This document shows positions 55,006 to 64,000 of a stretch of 64,000 nucleotides of DNA, in pieces. The first letter of the stretch is position 1, and every line of letters begins with the position of its first letter. A program made the translations under genes and the position numbers. The notes under the pieces were generated by a model. That model worked only from the letters and a program-made list of their open reading frames with translations, did no database searches and was not told the DNA's origin. Source of the DNA: an uncultured Sunxiuqinia sp. (lineage in GTDB: Bacteria > Bacteroidota > Bacteroidia > Bacteroidales > Prolixibacteraceae); assembly GCF_947495665.1 (NCBI RefSeq), contig NZ_CANLZV010000004.1, positions 248,001 to 312,000 on the forward strand, in the 5' to 3' direction.

Positions 55006-56352
55006 ATGAACAAAACTTCCTTCATATACGGATCGCTCGCCTTGTTGCTTTTCGCTTCATGCAAAAAGGACCAGACCCTCAATTACCTTTATCCGGAAGA
55101 CTCCAAACCCTTTTTTGAGCCAGCACCTTTCGGAATGACTTACATTGAGCGCGGAAGTTATGTGATGGGAGCTGAAGATGACGAACTTCAGAACTTCAAC
55201 TCAACCACCAAACGGGTCTCTGTTGAAGCCTTTTGGATGGACAATACGGAGATCACGAACAATGAATACCGACAATTCGTCTATTGGGTACGTGACTCGC
55301 TGGCCCGGACCCTGCTGGCCGAAACCTTTCCCGAATACATGATGACAGAAGATAATCGGGGCAACCTATACGAAAATCCCTACCTGAATTGGCACATCCC
55401 TATTGAATGGAGAAACCCGGATTTTCAAATTGCCCTGGAAGAGCTATACATTCCGGAAGAAGAACGCACCTACTTCAGAAAATCCATCGATACCCGAAAG
55501 TTCATCTACAGCTACGAGTGGATCGATTTTAAGCAAGCTGCAAAGCGAAAAAACCGGTACAATTTCGATTCTCAAAGCTATGAGGGAACCGTAATCAATG
55601 CCGACGGCCAGGAAGTGCCCATTGAAAACAGGTCGTCATTCATCTTTAAAGAAAGTGTTCCGGTATACCCCGACACCCTTTGCTGGATTCGGGATTACAC
55701 CTACTCGTACAATGAACCGTTGACCAAAAAATACTTTTCCCATGTTGGGTTTGACGACTACCCGGTTATTGGTGTTAATTGGCATCAAGCCAAAGCTTTT
55801 TGCCATTGGCGAACCGAACTGATGAACAAGTACCAGACCCAGATGTCGGCGCCAGAAGTTCATGCCTACCGTTTGCCTACTGAGGCCGAGTGGGAATACG
55901 CTTCGCGCGGCGGTCATGAACGAACGCTCTACAGCTGGGGAAGCTACTATACCCGTAACCTTCCCGGCTGCTTTAAAGCTAATTTTAAACCACGCAGGGG
56001 GAACTATGTGGCCGATAGCGAATCGAGCACAACAACAATGAAGGTGGGCAGCTTTGATCCCAATGATTATGGCCTTTACGACATGGGCGGTAATGTGGCG
56101 GAATGGACCAGTTCGGCCTTTAACGAGGCAGCATACGAAAACCTCAATGATTTCAACCCGACTTATGAGTATAACTCAGCCCCCGATGATGCACCAGCAA
56201 TGAAGCGTAAAGTTATTCGCGGTGGTTCCTGGAAAGATGTAGCTTACTACATGCGTAACTCCACCCGAAGCTTCGAATACGAAGATACTACCAAATCATA
56301 CATCGGATTCCGTTGTGTTCGTACCTCTTTCAAAGATGAGTTCAGGCAATAA
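55006..56352 (+). CDS. Second GldK-like lipoprotein
   Basis: 448 residues with a lipobox (LLLFASC). The SUMF1-like domain is collinear with gldK along its whole length: FEPAPFGMTYIERGS, FWMDNTEITNNEYRQF, QSYEGTVI, ENRSSFIFKE, RLPTEAEWEYASRGG, YDMGGNVAEWTSSAF, VIRGGSWKD. It is therefore a tandem paralogue of the ring protein rather than the more distant GldJ, though GldJ also has this fold and cannot be fully excluded. It has its own terminators on both sides, so it can be expressed apart from the core operon. It could replace or decorate GldK in the ring. Confidence 0.88.
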   Translation: MNKTSFIYGSLALLLFASCKKDQTLNYLYPEDSKPFFEPAPFGMTYIERGSYVMGAEDDELQNFNSTTKRVSVEAFWMDNTEITNNEYRQFVYWVRDSLARTLLAETFPEYMMTEDNRGNLYENPYLNWHIPIEWRNPDFQIALEELYIPEEERTYFRKSIDTRKFIYSYEWIDFKQAAKRKNRYNFDSQSYEGTVINADGQEVPIENRSSFIFKESVPVYPDTLCWIRDYTYSYNEPLTKKYFSHVGFDDYPVIGVNWHQAKAFCHWRTELMNKYQTQMSAPEVHAYRLPTEAEWEYASRGGHERTLYSWGSYYTRNLPGCFKANFKPRRGNYVADSESSTTTMKVGSFDPNDYGLYDMGGNVAEWTSSAFNEAAYENLNDFNPTYEYNSAPDDAPAMKRKVIRGGSWKDVAYYMRNSTRSFEYEDTTKSYIGFRCVRTSFKDEFRQ

Positions 56353-56384
56353 AAAAAGCTTCTTCACCTGGTGAAAAAGCTTTT
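56351..56384 (+). terminator. Terminator after the second gldK-like gene
   Basis: AAAAGCTT and AAGCTTTT with TTCACC and GGTGAA form a long stem with one mismatch around a small loop. It directly overlaps the stop region. A and T tracts at the two ends suit both directions. Confidence 0.75.
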
Positions 56385-56468
56385 CGCTATTTAGCTCCAA
56401 TACTTTACGTCATTTCCCCTGACCTGAATCTTCTACACACATTAAGTTAGGAAACTGCCGAAGATCAT

Positions 56469-57557
56469 TTAGACGAATTCAGGTCCTTTAACCATCTGTA
56501 CATCACTTACAAAGTGTCGTATCTGCTGTTCATCTTCCTTTTTGCAGATCAGCAAAGTATTGTCGGACTCAACAACAATATAGCCTTCCAGCCCTTGTAG
56601 CACAACCACTTTATCCTTGGGAACATTCACAATGCAGTTTTTGGTTTGGTAGGTAAACACCTGCCCTCCCTTGATGGAATTATTGGAGTCGTCCTTAGAA
56701 CTGTTCTCGTACAAGGAGCCCCAGGTTCCCAAATCGCTCCAGCCAAAGTCGGCACAAAGCACATAAACATTCTCCGCTTTTTCCATGATTCCATAGTCCA
56801 AGGAAATATTCTGGCATTCGGAATAGGTCTTGGCAATAAAATGGACCTCATCCTCTGTTCCATAAAGTTTTTCGCCTTTTTTAAACAAACTTGACACATC
56901 ATCCAGATGTTGATCGAAAGCCGCCAAAATGCTCTTTAAAGACCAAATAAAGATGCCCGAGTTCCAGAAGAATTCACCACTGGACACAAATATTTTAGCC
57001 ATTTCCAGGTTGGGCTTCTCGGTAAATGTTTTCACCTGAAATAAATTGCCAAAGTTTTTATATTCCGACTTAGCGTCAACCTGAATATAGCCATAGCCTG
57101 TTTCGGGACGACTGGGAGTAATTCCTAAAGTCACCAACACATCGTTGTTTTGCGCAAAATCAATTCCTTTTTCGATTTCGGCAATAAATTGTTCTTCTTT
57201 CATGATTAGGTGATCAGAAGGAGCAACGATAATATTGGCCTCAGGATTAATGCTTTTGATTTTGTAGCTGGCATAAGCCACGCACGGTGCCGTATTTCGA
57301 CGCAAAGGTTCAAGTAAAACCTGATCATCGCTCAACTCCGGGAGCTGTTGCAACACCAAATCTTTATAATCGACACTGGTTACCACGAAAATATTTTCAG
57401 GGGGACATACTTTGGTGAAACGATCGTATGTCATTTGGATAAACGTGCGTCCGGTTCCTAAAATATCCAGAAATTGTTTAGGCATTGAGCTTTTACTCAT
57501 CGGCCAGAAGCGGCTTCCAATTCCGCCAGCCATTATAATACAAAAATTGTTGTTCAT
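56469..57557 (-). CDS. manC: Mannose-1-phosphate guanylyltransferase
   Basis: 362 residues from ATG 57557 (a TTG one codon upstream is rejected). It makes GDP-mannose from GTP and mannose 1-phosphate, the donor for surface polysaccharides and glycoproteins. The nucleotide loop AGGIGSRFWPMS lies near residue 10. The PSDHLI, TEKP and FFWNSGIFIW motifs follow in family order. It lacks the C-terminal isomerase domain of bifunctional forms. It is monocistronic. GDP-mannose may feed the A-LPS-like sugars that anchor type IX cargo in related bacteria (inference). Confidence 0.93.
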   Translation of the reverse strand: MNNNFCIIMAGGIGSRFWPMSKSSMPKQFLDILGTGRTFIQMTYDRFTKVCPPENIFVVTSVDYKDLVLQQLPELSDDQVLLEPLRRNTAPCVAYASYKIKSINPEANIIVAPSDHLIMKEEQFIAEIEKGIDFAQNNDVLVTLGITPSRPETGYGYIQVDAKSEYKNFGNLFQVKTFTEKPNLEMAKIFVSSGEFFWNSGIFIWSLKSILAAFDQHLDDVSSLFKKGEKLYGTEDEVHFIAKTYSECQNISLDYGIMEKAENVYVLCADFGWSDLGTWGSLYENSSKDDSNNSIKGGQVFTYQTKNCIVNVPKDKVVVLQGLEGYIVVESDNTLLICKKEDEQQIRHFVSDVQMVKGPEFV

Positions 57558-57858
57558 CAATCTAGTTTTTGAAGTCCAATATCAAATATACCTATTTTAG
57601 CCCTAAAGTAACGAGTAATTTCCGGCATTCCTCCTTCAAAGGGCTTATTGCATATATATGTCAACGGACAAAAAGCAGTTTTCATATGTTGAACGCAAAC
57701 ATCAGAAATAATTAACGCCAGACAAGCTTATTCACTACCACCCTCTTAACCTGGACCCTGTTTTAGTAAGCATCACTATTTCTCCATCATCAGCAGAAAC
57801 TTTTTCACACAACTCGTTTGGTTGACTATTATTTGTAACTTTATGCTAAAGTATTGTT
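57558..57858. other. Divergent intergenic region manC/mlaE
   Basis: 301 bases with no supported ORF. A minus-strand -7 box lies at 57583-57590. On the plus strand TATTATTTG near 57828 is one base too long for a consensus box. Confidence 0.5.
57583..57590 (-). promoter_or_regulatory. Candidate -7 box for manC
   Basis: TATATTTG on the minus strand matches TAnnTTTG, 26 bases before the start codon. The -33 site is not recognisable. Confidence 0.45.
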
Positions 57859-58596
57859 ATGAATTTTTTTTACCATATAGGACGCTATTTTTCCTTGCTT
57901 GCCCGTGCTTTTTCACGCCCAGAGAAACACCGCATTTACCTGCGGAAACTCTTGGTTGAAATTGAGCAACTGGGCTTAAACTCCGTTGGCATTGTGGTTA
58001 TTATCTCCCTCTTTATGGGCGGTATTATTACGCTGCAGGTTGCCTACAACATGTCCAACCCACTGTTTCCCAAATACCTCATTGGCTTGGGAAACCGGGA
58101 TACCTTGATTTTAGAATTTTCATCCACGATTATGGGGTTGATCATGGCCGGTAAAATTGGCTCCAATATCACCTCGGAGATTGGCAGCATGCGGGTAACC
58201 GAACAAATCGATTCCCTGGAAATTATGGGGATCAACTCGGCCAGTTACCTGATTATGCCCAAAACGCTGGCCGTTGTCTTCATTTTCCCTTTTCTCTTTG
58301 TGCTGAGCGTGTTTTTTGGCTTGATTGGAGGATTAATTGTTGGGCCTTCTGTTGGTGCCGTCACAGCTCCCGATTACATCAATGGGATACAATATTTATT
58401 CACGCCTTACTATGTCACCTTCTCCATGATTAAATCGCTCTTTTTTGGGTTTCTGGTAGCCACTGTTCCGGCCTATTTTGGTTACTTTGTTGAAGGAGGA
58501 GCATTTGAAGTAGGAGCAGCCAGTACGCGTGCGGTGGTTAACACTAACATCCTGATCCTCGTGTTTGATTTGATTTTAACGCAACTCTTATTCTAA
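57859..58596 (+). CDS. mlaE: MlaE family lipid ABC transporter permease
   Basis: 245 residues with five or six hydrophobic helices and the MlaE signature (MGLIMAGKIGSNITSEIGSM, then EQIDSLEIMGIN). It is the permease of the system that moves phospholipids between the two membranes and so keeps the outer leaflet asymmetric. Its stop overlaps the mlaF start by one base (TAATG), so they are translationally coupled. The MCE protein usually found with it (MlaD) is not adjacent. Confidence 0.93.
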   Translation: MNFFYHIGRYFSLLARAFSRPEKHRIYLRKLLVEIEQLGLNSVGIVVIISLFMGGIITLQVAYNMSNPLFPKYLIGLGNRDTLILEFSSTIMGLIMAGKIGSNITSEIGSMRVTEQIDSLEIMGINSASYLIMPKTLAVVFIFPFLFVLSVFFGLIGGLIVGPSVGAVTAPDYINGIQYLFTPYYVTFSMIKSLFFGFLVATVPAYFGYFVEGGAFEVGAASTRAVVNTNILILVFDLILTQLLF

Positions 58597-59363
58597 TGAT
58601 TACAATCCAGAACATCAGCAAATCATTCGAGAACAAACAGGTGCTGAACGAGGTATCCACGGTGTTTGAACCCGGAAAAACCAACTTGATTATTGGCCGC
58701 AGTGGTAGTGGAAAAACCGTTCTGCTAAAGTCGATTGTTGGCCTACATGAAGTTGATTCAGGTGAAATTTATTACGACGACCGCAACTTCACCAAGATGA
58801 ACCACAAATTGCGCAAACAGCTGCGCCAGGAAATGGGCATGGTGTTTCAGGGAGGTGCATTGTTCGATTCGTTTTCAGTAGAAGAAAATGTTCGTTTCCC
58901 CTTAGACATGTTTACCAACCAGTCGCTCAAGGAGAAACAAAAGCGGGTGGATTTTTGCCTGGATCGGGTGAACATCGAAAAAGCCCATAAGCTATTCCCC
59001 GCTGAGATATCCGGAGGGATGCAAAAACGGGTGGCTATTGCCCGGGCCATCGCGATGAACCCCAAATACCTGTTTTGTGATGAACCCAACTCAGGCTTGG
59101 ACCCGGAAACCTCGCTGGTTATTGATGAATTGGTGCATGAACTGACCCTTGATTTTAACATGACCACCGTAATCAACACCCACGATATGAATTCGGTGAT
59201 GGAAATTGGCGACAAAATCCTGTTCATCAGTGAAGGGGTAAAAACCTGGGAAGGAACCAAAGAAGAAATCCTTCAGGCCGAAAACCAAAAGCTGCAGGAA
59301 TTTGTATTCGCCAATAAAACTTACCGCCAGATTCGCGATGTAAAAATCGAAAAAAACAGCTAA
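58596..59363 (+). CDS. mlaF: MlaF family lipid ABC transporter ATPase
   Basis: 255 residues. The Walker A loop is GRSGSGKTVLLKS, the signature EISGGMQKRVAIARA, Walker B YLFCDEPNSGLDP, and the switch His is in VINTHDMNSV. It powers lipid transport with MlaE. The stop codon overlaps the stop of convergent porX by three to four bases (59360-59363), so there is no room for a terminator between them. Confidence 0.94.
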   Translation: MITIQNISKSFENKQVLNEVSTVFEPGKTNLIIGRSGSGKTVLLKSIVGLHEVDSGEIYYDDRNFTKMNHKLRKQLRQEMGMVFQGGALFDSFSVEENVRFPLDMFTNQSLKEKQKRVDFCLDRVNIEKAHKLFPAEISGGMQKRVAIARAIAMNPKYLFCDEPNSGLDPETSLVIDELVHELTLDFNMTTVINTHDMNSVMEIGDKILFISEGVKTWEGTKEEILQAENQKLQEFVFANKTYRQIRDVKIEKNS

Positions 59364-60916
59364 GACCTAGGGGTCAGCGTAATCACCGGAATAACCATTT
59401 CTTCCAGCGAAATACCGCCATGCTGATAGGTATCGCGGTAATACTGAACGTAATGGTTGTAATTATTCGGGTAGGCAAAAAAGTCATCATTCATCGCAAA
59501 GATAAAGCTTGAACTCACATTCCGACCAGGCAGGAAAGCCTTCTCTGGATTCGTAATTTCAAACACCTGCTTGGGATTGTAATTGAGATTGCGTCCCAGC
59601 TTGTAGCGTAAATTCGTGTTGGTTTCCCGGTCTCCAATAACTTTGAGCGGATTATCCACCCGGATGGTTCCATGGTCCGTGGTCAGAATCACCTTCACCT
59701 TATTTTCAGCCAATGATTTCAGCAATTCGAAAAGGGTGGAATGATTAAACCAGCTGAGGGTCAACGACCGATAGGCCTTTTCATCACTGGCCAGTTCCTT
59801 CATCATGTCCATCTCGGTCCGGGCGTGCGACATGACATCGACAAAATTAAACACCATCACCGACAGGTCATTCTGCATAATATTGCCCAGGCTGTCACTC
59901 AGTTTCTTCCCCGACCGCCAATTGGTAATCTTTTCAAAATTGAGTTTTTCGTTTCGCCCATAGCGCTTCAACTGGGTTTGCATCAGCTCATGCTCATGGA
60001 TATTCTTATTGCCCTCGTTGTCATCCTCCTCCCAGTAGTTGGGATATAAGCGGGCAATTTCAGAAGGCATCAAGCCAGCAAAAATAGCGTTTCGGGCATA
60101 CATGGTGGCTGTTGGCAAAATGCTGTAGTAAAGGTCTTCTTCTTCCGTCAGAAAGTAAGGATTAATGGCTGAGTTCAATACCCGAAACTGATCGTAACGC
60201 AAATTGTCAATCACCAAAACAAGAACTTTGTGTCCCTTATCCAGCTGGGGGAAAACCTTGCGCTTAAACACATCGGGCGAAAGCAAGGGCCGTTCATCAG
60301 TACCTTTATCAAACCAAGTCAGATAGTTGCTTTTAATGTAACGGCTAAAGGCCTTATTAGCTTCCGACTTTTGCATTTTCAGCACTTCATCCATCGTGCT
60401 GTCCTGGGAAGCGCTAAGCTCCAATTCCCAAAAAACCAGCTTACGGTATACCTCACTCCAGTCTTTCCAATCCAGCCGCTCATTAAGCCGCATGCCAATT
60501 TTTGCAAATTCACTCTGGTAGGCTGAAGTAGTTTTTCGGGTCACCAGCTCTTCCTGTCCCACATTCTTTTTGATGGAAAGCAGGATTTGCTTGGGATTAA
60601 CCGGTTTGATCAGATAATCGGCCATTTTCGATCCAATCGCCTGATCCATGATATCCTCTTCTTCACTTTTGGTAATCATTACCACCGGAACGTTCGGATT
60701 AATTTCCTTGATTTTATCCAGTGTTTCAAGGCCGGTAAGGCCGGGCATATTCTCATCCAGAAAGATGATATCGAAATGATTTTCACTTACCAATTCAATG
60801 GCATCTGCCCCATTGTTAGCAGTTGTTACCGCATAACCTTTCTCTTCCAGAAAAATAATGTGGGCTCGCAGCAAATCTATCTCATCATCGGTCCAAAGTA
60901 TACGTATGGTTTTCAT
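59360..60916 (-). CDS. porX: Type IX secretion response regulator PorX (receiver + PglZ)
   Basis: 518 residues. Residues 1-120 are a receiver domain with Asp10/Asp11, phospho-acceptor Asp54 (IIFLDENMPG), Thr82 and Lys104. Residues about 205-518 are a PglZ domain of the alkaline-phosphatase superfamily, with DNLRYDQF, the nucleophile region LPTATMYARNA and TTDHGTIRV. In Porphyromonas gingivalis PorX, with PorY and sigma factor SigP, controls type IX gene expression. There is no DNA-binding domain. The gene is next to sprE/porW and about 3 kb from the gldK-like gene, so regulator and machine are clustered. Confidence 0.94.
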   Translation of the reverse strand: MKTIRILWTDDEIDLLRAHIIFLEEKGYAVTTANNGADAIELVSENHFDIIFLDENMPGLTGLETLDKIKEINPNVPVVMITKSEEEDIMDQAIGSKMADYLIKPVNPKQILLSIKKNVGQEELVTRKTTSAYQSEFAKIGMRLNERLDWKDWSEVYRKLVFWELELSASQDSTMDEVLKMQKSEANKAFSRYIKSNYLTWFDKGTDERPLLSPDVFKRKVFPQLDKGHKVLVLVIDNLRYDQFRVLNSAINPYFLTEEEDLYYSILPTATMYARNAIFAGLMPSEIARLYPNYWEEDDNEGNKNIHEHELMQTQLKRYGRNEKLNFEKITNWRSGKKLSDSLGNIMQNDLSVMVFNFVDVMSHARTEMDMMKELASDEKAYRSLTLSWFNHSTLFELLKSLAENKVKVILTTDHGTIRVDNPLKVIGDRETNTNLRYKLGRNLNYNPKQVFEITNPEKAFLPGRNVSSSFIFAMNDDFFAYPNNYNHYVQYYRDTYQHGGISLEEMVIPVITLTPRS

Positions 60917-60935
60917 GTTTTCTGTTTTTATTTTT

Positions 60936-60943
60936 CAAAGCTA
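60936..60943 (-). promoter_or_regulatory. Candidate -7 box for porX
   Basis: TAGCTTTG on the minus strand matches TAnnTTTG, 20 bases before the start codon. No -33 TTTG lies at 19 bases. Confidence 0.45.
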
Positions 60944-61001
60944 CAGCTATACAAACAAAAAAAGCCGCGAAGTAGTATGCCCTTAACAAAGTTTAACGCC
61001 A

Positions 61002-64000
61002 CTAGCGACCCAAATAAAAGACTTTGTAAAAATCAAGATAAGCTTCCAGGTTCTTTTGGTTCATCAACCTATCGTAGTTGTTGGGTGTAATTACAAAGTT
61101 GCGGTAGCTCAAGGTACTCAAGGGTTCATAGATCTGCTGGTTTCGCACCAAACTGCGAAGGTAATTCATCCCCGAATCCTGGTCATTTATGCCCGAAACT
61201 TTCAACAGCCGGGTATCCGAATCAAAATCCGCCACCTCAAGCTGCAGGTTCATGGTCGGGAAATTCTGTTGATTATGATTGGCAATGGCTGTTTCAATTT
61301 GCGCTTGCTCCACCCCTGCCTTCGGAATCAGCAAAATGAAAAACTGTTTCCCTTCCACCAGAGGATTGAATGGCCCCTCATAGGCCGGTTTTTGGGTCTG
61401 GGCAGGCGTTGGCTCCACCACCGGGGTCTCCGGCTGGCTGACGGCTGCTTGCCCGCTTCCTTGCGCCGATCCGGGTTTAAATGCCCCACTGATATAATAG
61501 TCGCGGAAAAACTCAATGTAGTCGGCAATGGTGCTTTCCTTTTTCAGTTTCTCCAGGTTCGAATCCGAAATGATAAAATTACGATAGCCCCGTGTTTCCA
61601 GACTCTCATACAGCGTTCGGTTAGCCACCACTTTACTGAAATAATTCATGGCTTCCTGGGCATCTTGCAGAGATTGAACAACCATCAACTGATAATCGCC
61701 AAACTTCTGCTGCTCAATGGTCAGTTTCAGATCGGCAAATTGCGACTGGTTATACCGGTTAAACCCAGGTTCCAATGCCCGCAAATCAAAGGTCGGATCG
61801 TTCACGGCAATCACAAAATTTTGCGGTGCATCATACTGCCGGTCAAAAAGCCCTTGCGTTTCGTCGGCTTTCACCACCACAAAAGAACCTTTCTCTTCCA
61901 GACGCTCTTCATCGGCCTGCAAGCGGGCCATCAATTCCTCCGGATCTTCAAGCGAGTCGGCCGGAAAGTCGTTGCTCACAAAACGGCTGTAGTTTTTCAC
62001 AAAAAACTTCAAATACTCCAGGTAGCTCCTGTCCGATTTGATTTCGCGGTAGTTGTAGGACGAAGCCACAAAATTCACATACTGAATATCGCCTAAGGCC
62101 TGGAATACAGCACGCTCACGAATAATCGACCGGAAGTAAATCAGACTTTGCTCCTTATCCGGCAAAGCGCGGACAACCACCAAGACGATCTCACTATTCA
62201 GGTTTTCTGTTTCCAGGTCAAAGTCCATACGGGTATAATGATCAATGTTGTAGTTGGCAATGTCAAATTTCAACCGGTTCAAATCGACCTCAGCCGAACG
62301 CGGGAAAGCAATCACAAAGTAGTGGAGCAAATCCTCATCGTATGAAAACTTACCCCCAAATTCATCCTGATCCGCTTGATTTTCCGGCAACAGCTCTTCG
62401 TTTTCAATCTGGTCGTTCAAATAGCCAATGGCCACCAGCTTCTGATAATCAGCCAGCGTACTGTCTTCAATCAGTTTTAGCACCTGCTGTGCCAAGGCAA
62501 CCGTTCCGCTGGACGGATAAGTTTGAATGTGTTGATTGAGCAATTTTCCAAACTGAGTCCAATCGGTTTGAACGCCTTCGGCAATGGTTTCAATAAATGA
62601 AATCTTGGGTAGCAGCAAGGTATCCGGATCCAGTCGTTTGACTTGCTGAACGTAGTCCTCGGCAACACTATAGTTTCCTTGCTTATAGTTATAAAAAGCC
62701 TGTTGGTAAAGATTATTCACACTGTCCTGGCGGGCTTCCAACTCAATAAAGAAGTTCGGATTCACCAGGTATTTGGCATATTTGCTATCCGGGTAGTTGG
62801 CCACAATCCGATTCTTGTAGTAGTCCGAGCGTTCCTGATTTCCAGCGATCCGGTAAAGATCCCATAATTCGAAATAACTGGACAATTGGTATGAACTTGA
62901 AGGATACCTGCGCAACAGTTCTTCAAACTCCTGAATAGCCCGGTCATAGTTGTCAAAATCCTGTTTAAAAATTCGCCCGGCATTGAACAGGGCATCCCGA
63001 ATTTGCTGATGCGAACGGGCTAGTTCTTCTTCAGTCTGCGGCACATCCTGCAAGTAGTAAGCCCGCTCCATCGGATCTTCCACCCTTAAATTACTGCTGT
63101 CAACCGCAGCCTGAGCATCCAGCTGTTCCATTTCAAATTCTGACGCCGAGTTTTTATTGCTCCGCCGCCAGTCATCTTCCAGTTTGCGTTCGCCCCAAAT
63201 CTGCTGGAATTCTACTTTTCCGTAAGCCACCGTTGTTGGGTTGTAGAAGTACCAGCCGCTCCCCTGCTGCTGCCGGTTCAGCCCCATTCGTGTTTGGTTC
63301 ATCCGGAAAAAGTTACGTTCAGCCATTTCCTCATTGGCCAGCTGCCGCTGACGTTGCTCTTCCTCGCGCGCCGTGTTGATCCACTGCGTCACCAAGGCAT
63401 TCCGCTCCGATTCGCTCATGGCAGCAATGCGTTGCAAGCTGTCTTCGCGCACAACGGTGTACAGATTATCGGTCAGCCGGGTTAAGCTGTTGTAGCGTTC
63501 AACAATATCGTCGTATTTCGGATAGGTGTTGTCGATCACCACCATGGCACTATCGTAATAGCTTTGTGCATCCTCATAATTCTTTTCTTCGAAGTAAATA
63601 TCAGCCAGGGTCAGACAAGACAAAGCACGTTGAAATACATTGACACTGCTGGCAGCGGCCGAACGAATGTAGTTATCAACGGCAACCGTCTGATTTCCTT
63701 CGGTCATAAAAATGGACCCCAAGGCAAAGTAAATCTGGTCCCGGAATTCGTAGTTCTTCGAGTCACGCAACATTTTTCGCAATTCCTTTTTCAGTCGATC
63801 CACATCGCCCTCTCCGGTAAACGATCCTGCAGCATTGATACGCGCATTGAAAGCCATTTCATAGGGCGGGTTCATCTTCGCCACTTCCCGAAAGGTTTTT
63901 GTTGCCAGCTCATGCTGACCAGACTCTTGGTAAAGCTGCGCCAAAATGTAGGTTAAACGCACCTTATTTTTACGTCTGGACGTTTCATCAATAGCATGTT
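61002..64000 (-). CDS. sprE: SprE/PorW-like type IX lipoprotein (5' end beyond window)
   Basis: Partial gene: the frame stays open past base 63998, so the signal peptide and lipobox are outside the window and the GTG at 63962 is not the true start. At least 999 residues are visible. The first 130 are TPR helices (RLTYILAQLYQESGQHELATKTF). Around 190-260 is a Gln/Arg-rich segment with GWYFYNPTTVAYGK, shared by SprE/PorW. More TPRs follow (FEELLRRYPSSSYQLSSYFELWDLYRI, in two pieces). The last 450 residues hold three related modules with RNFVI/YVNFV and ADYIEFFRDYY-type endings. SprE/PorW is needed for type IX secretion and links the motor ring to the translocon. porX follows on the same strand after 85 bases. 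Confidence 0.88.
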   Translation of the reverse strand, partial: HAIDETSRRKNKVRLTYILAQLYQESGQHELATKTFREVAKMNPPYEMAFNARINAAGSFTGEGDVDRLKKELRKMLRDSKNYEFRDQIYFALGSIFMTEGNQTVAVDNYIRSAAASSVNVFQRALSCLTLADIYFEEKNYEDAQSYYDSAMVVIDNTYPKYDDIVERYNSLTRLTDNLYTVVREDSLQRIAAMSESERNALVTQWINTAREEEQRQRQLANEEMAERNFFRMNQTRMGLNRQQQGSGWYFYNPTTVAYGKVEFQQIWGERKLEDDWRRSNKNSASEFEMEQLDAQAAVDSSNLRVEDPMERAYYLQDVPQTEEELARSHQQIRDALFNAGRIFKQDFDNYDRAIQEFEELLRRYPSSSYQLSSYFELWDLYRIAGNQERSDYYKNRIVANYPDSKYAKYLVNPNFFIELEARQDSVNNLYQQAFYNYKQGNYSVAEDYVQQVKRLDPDTLLLPKISFIETIAEGVQTDWTQFGKLLNQHIQTYPSSGTVALAQQVLKLIEDSTLADYQKLVAIGYLNDQIENEELLPENQADQDEFGGKFSYDEDLLHYFVIAFPRSAEVDLNRLKFDIANYNIDHYTRMDFDLETENLNSEIVLVVVRALPDKEQSLIYFRSIIRERAVFQALGDIQYVNFVASSYNYREIKSDRSYLEYLKFFVKNYSRFVSNDFPADSLEDPEELMARLQADEERLEEKGSFVVVKADETQGLFDRQYDAPQNFVIAVNDPTFDLRALEPGFNRYNQSQFADLKLTIEQQKFGDYQLMVVQSLQDAQEAMNYFSKVVANRTLYESLETRGYRNFIISDSNLEKLKKESTIADYIEFFRDYYISGAFKPGSAQGSGQAAVSQPETPVVEPTPAQTQKPAYEGPFNPLVEGKQFFILLIPKAGVEQAQIETAIANHNQQNFPTMNLQLEVADFDSDTRLLKVSGINDQDSGMNYLRSLVRNQQIYEPLSTLSYRNFVITPNNYDRLMNQKNLEAYLDFYKVFYLGR

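Noticed and set aside
63962-63964. GTG as the start of the SprE/PorW-like gene
   Set aside because: The frame continues upstream to the window edge with protein-like sequence (AIDETSRRKNK), and no signal peptide follows the GTG.

Overview
The window looks like a chromosomal segment of a gliding-type or type IX secreting member of the Bacteroidota. The evidence is a complete gldKLMN (porKLMN) core with porP, porX and a SprE/PorW-like lipoprotein, a type-B gliding-motility C-terminal domain, -7 boxes of the TAnnTTTG type, few Shine-Dalgarno sequences, and families largely confined to this phylum (DUF4837, DUF3332-like, HU-like, S16 with an acidic tail). I would guess the Marinilabiliales/Prolixibacteraceae neighbourhood, but the sequence alone does not prove the order.

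Region 1 (1-20.1 kb, all minus strand) is the accessory part. In transcription order it holds: a type IX cargo with a type-B C-terminal domain; a PorP/SprF-like outer-membrane protein that overlaps it by an ATGA junction; a 2267-residue and a 1295-residue secreted protein built from phage-tail-fibre-like repeats, the second ending in an S74 self-cleaving chaperone domain; an orphan 133-residue protein; and a giant protein of at least 2127 residues made of 19 or more fibronectin-like units of about 100 residues, whose 3' end lies outside the window. I read it as a surface-fibre or adhesin locus. It is the best candidate here for an undescribed system.

Region 2 (20.5-48 kb) is mostly housekeeping: a lipoprotein; polyphosphate kinase fused to an ArsC-like domain; prfB with its programmed +1 frameshift; rpsP; trxA; dnaE; recX; an HU-like protein followed by four 22-bp-periodic repeats; tonB; an initiator tRNA-Met; an M23 protein, dxr, rseP and tatA; two Bacteroidota lipoproteins; the agmatine-to-putrescine pair aguA/aguB; a class A penicillin-binding protein; and topA.

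Region 3 (47.8-64 kb) is a type IX secretion hub: a ureohydrolase-fold protein with lost metal ligands, porP, gldK, gldL, gldM and gldN, then a second gldK-like gene. After mannose-1-phosphate guanylyltransferase and the MlaE/MlaF lipid-transport pair come the regulator porX and a partial sprE/porW. Together these would build, energise and regulate the machine that exports cargo such as the type-B protein of region 1; that functional link is inferred from family knowledge and proximity.
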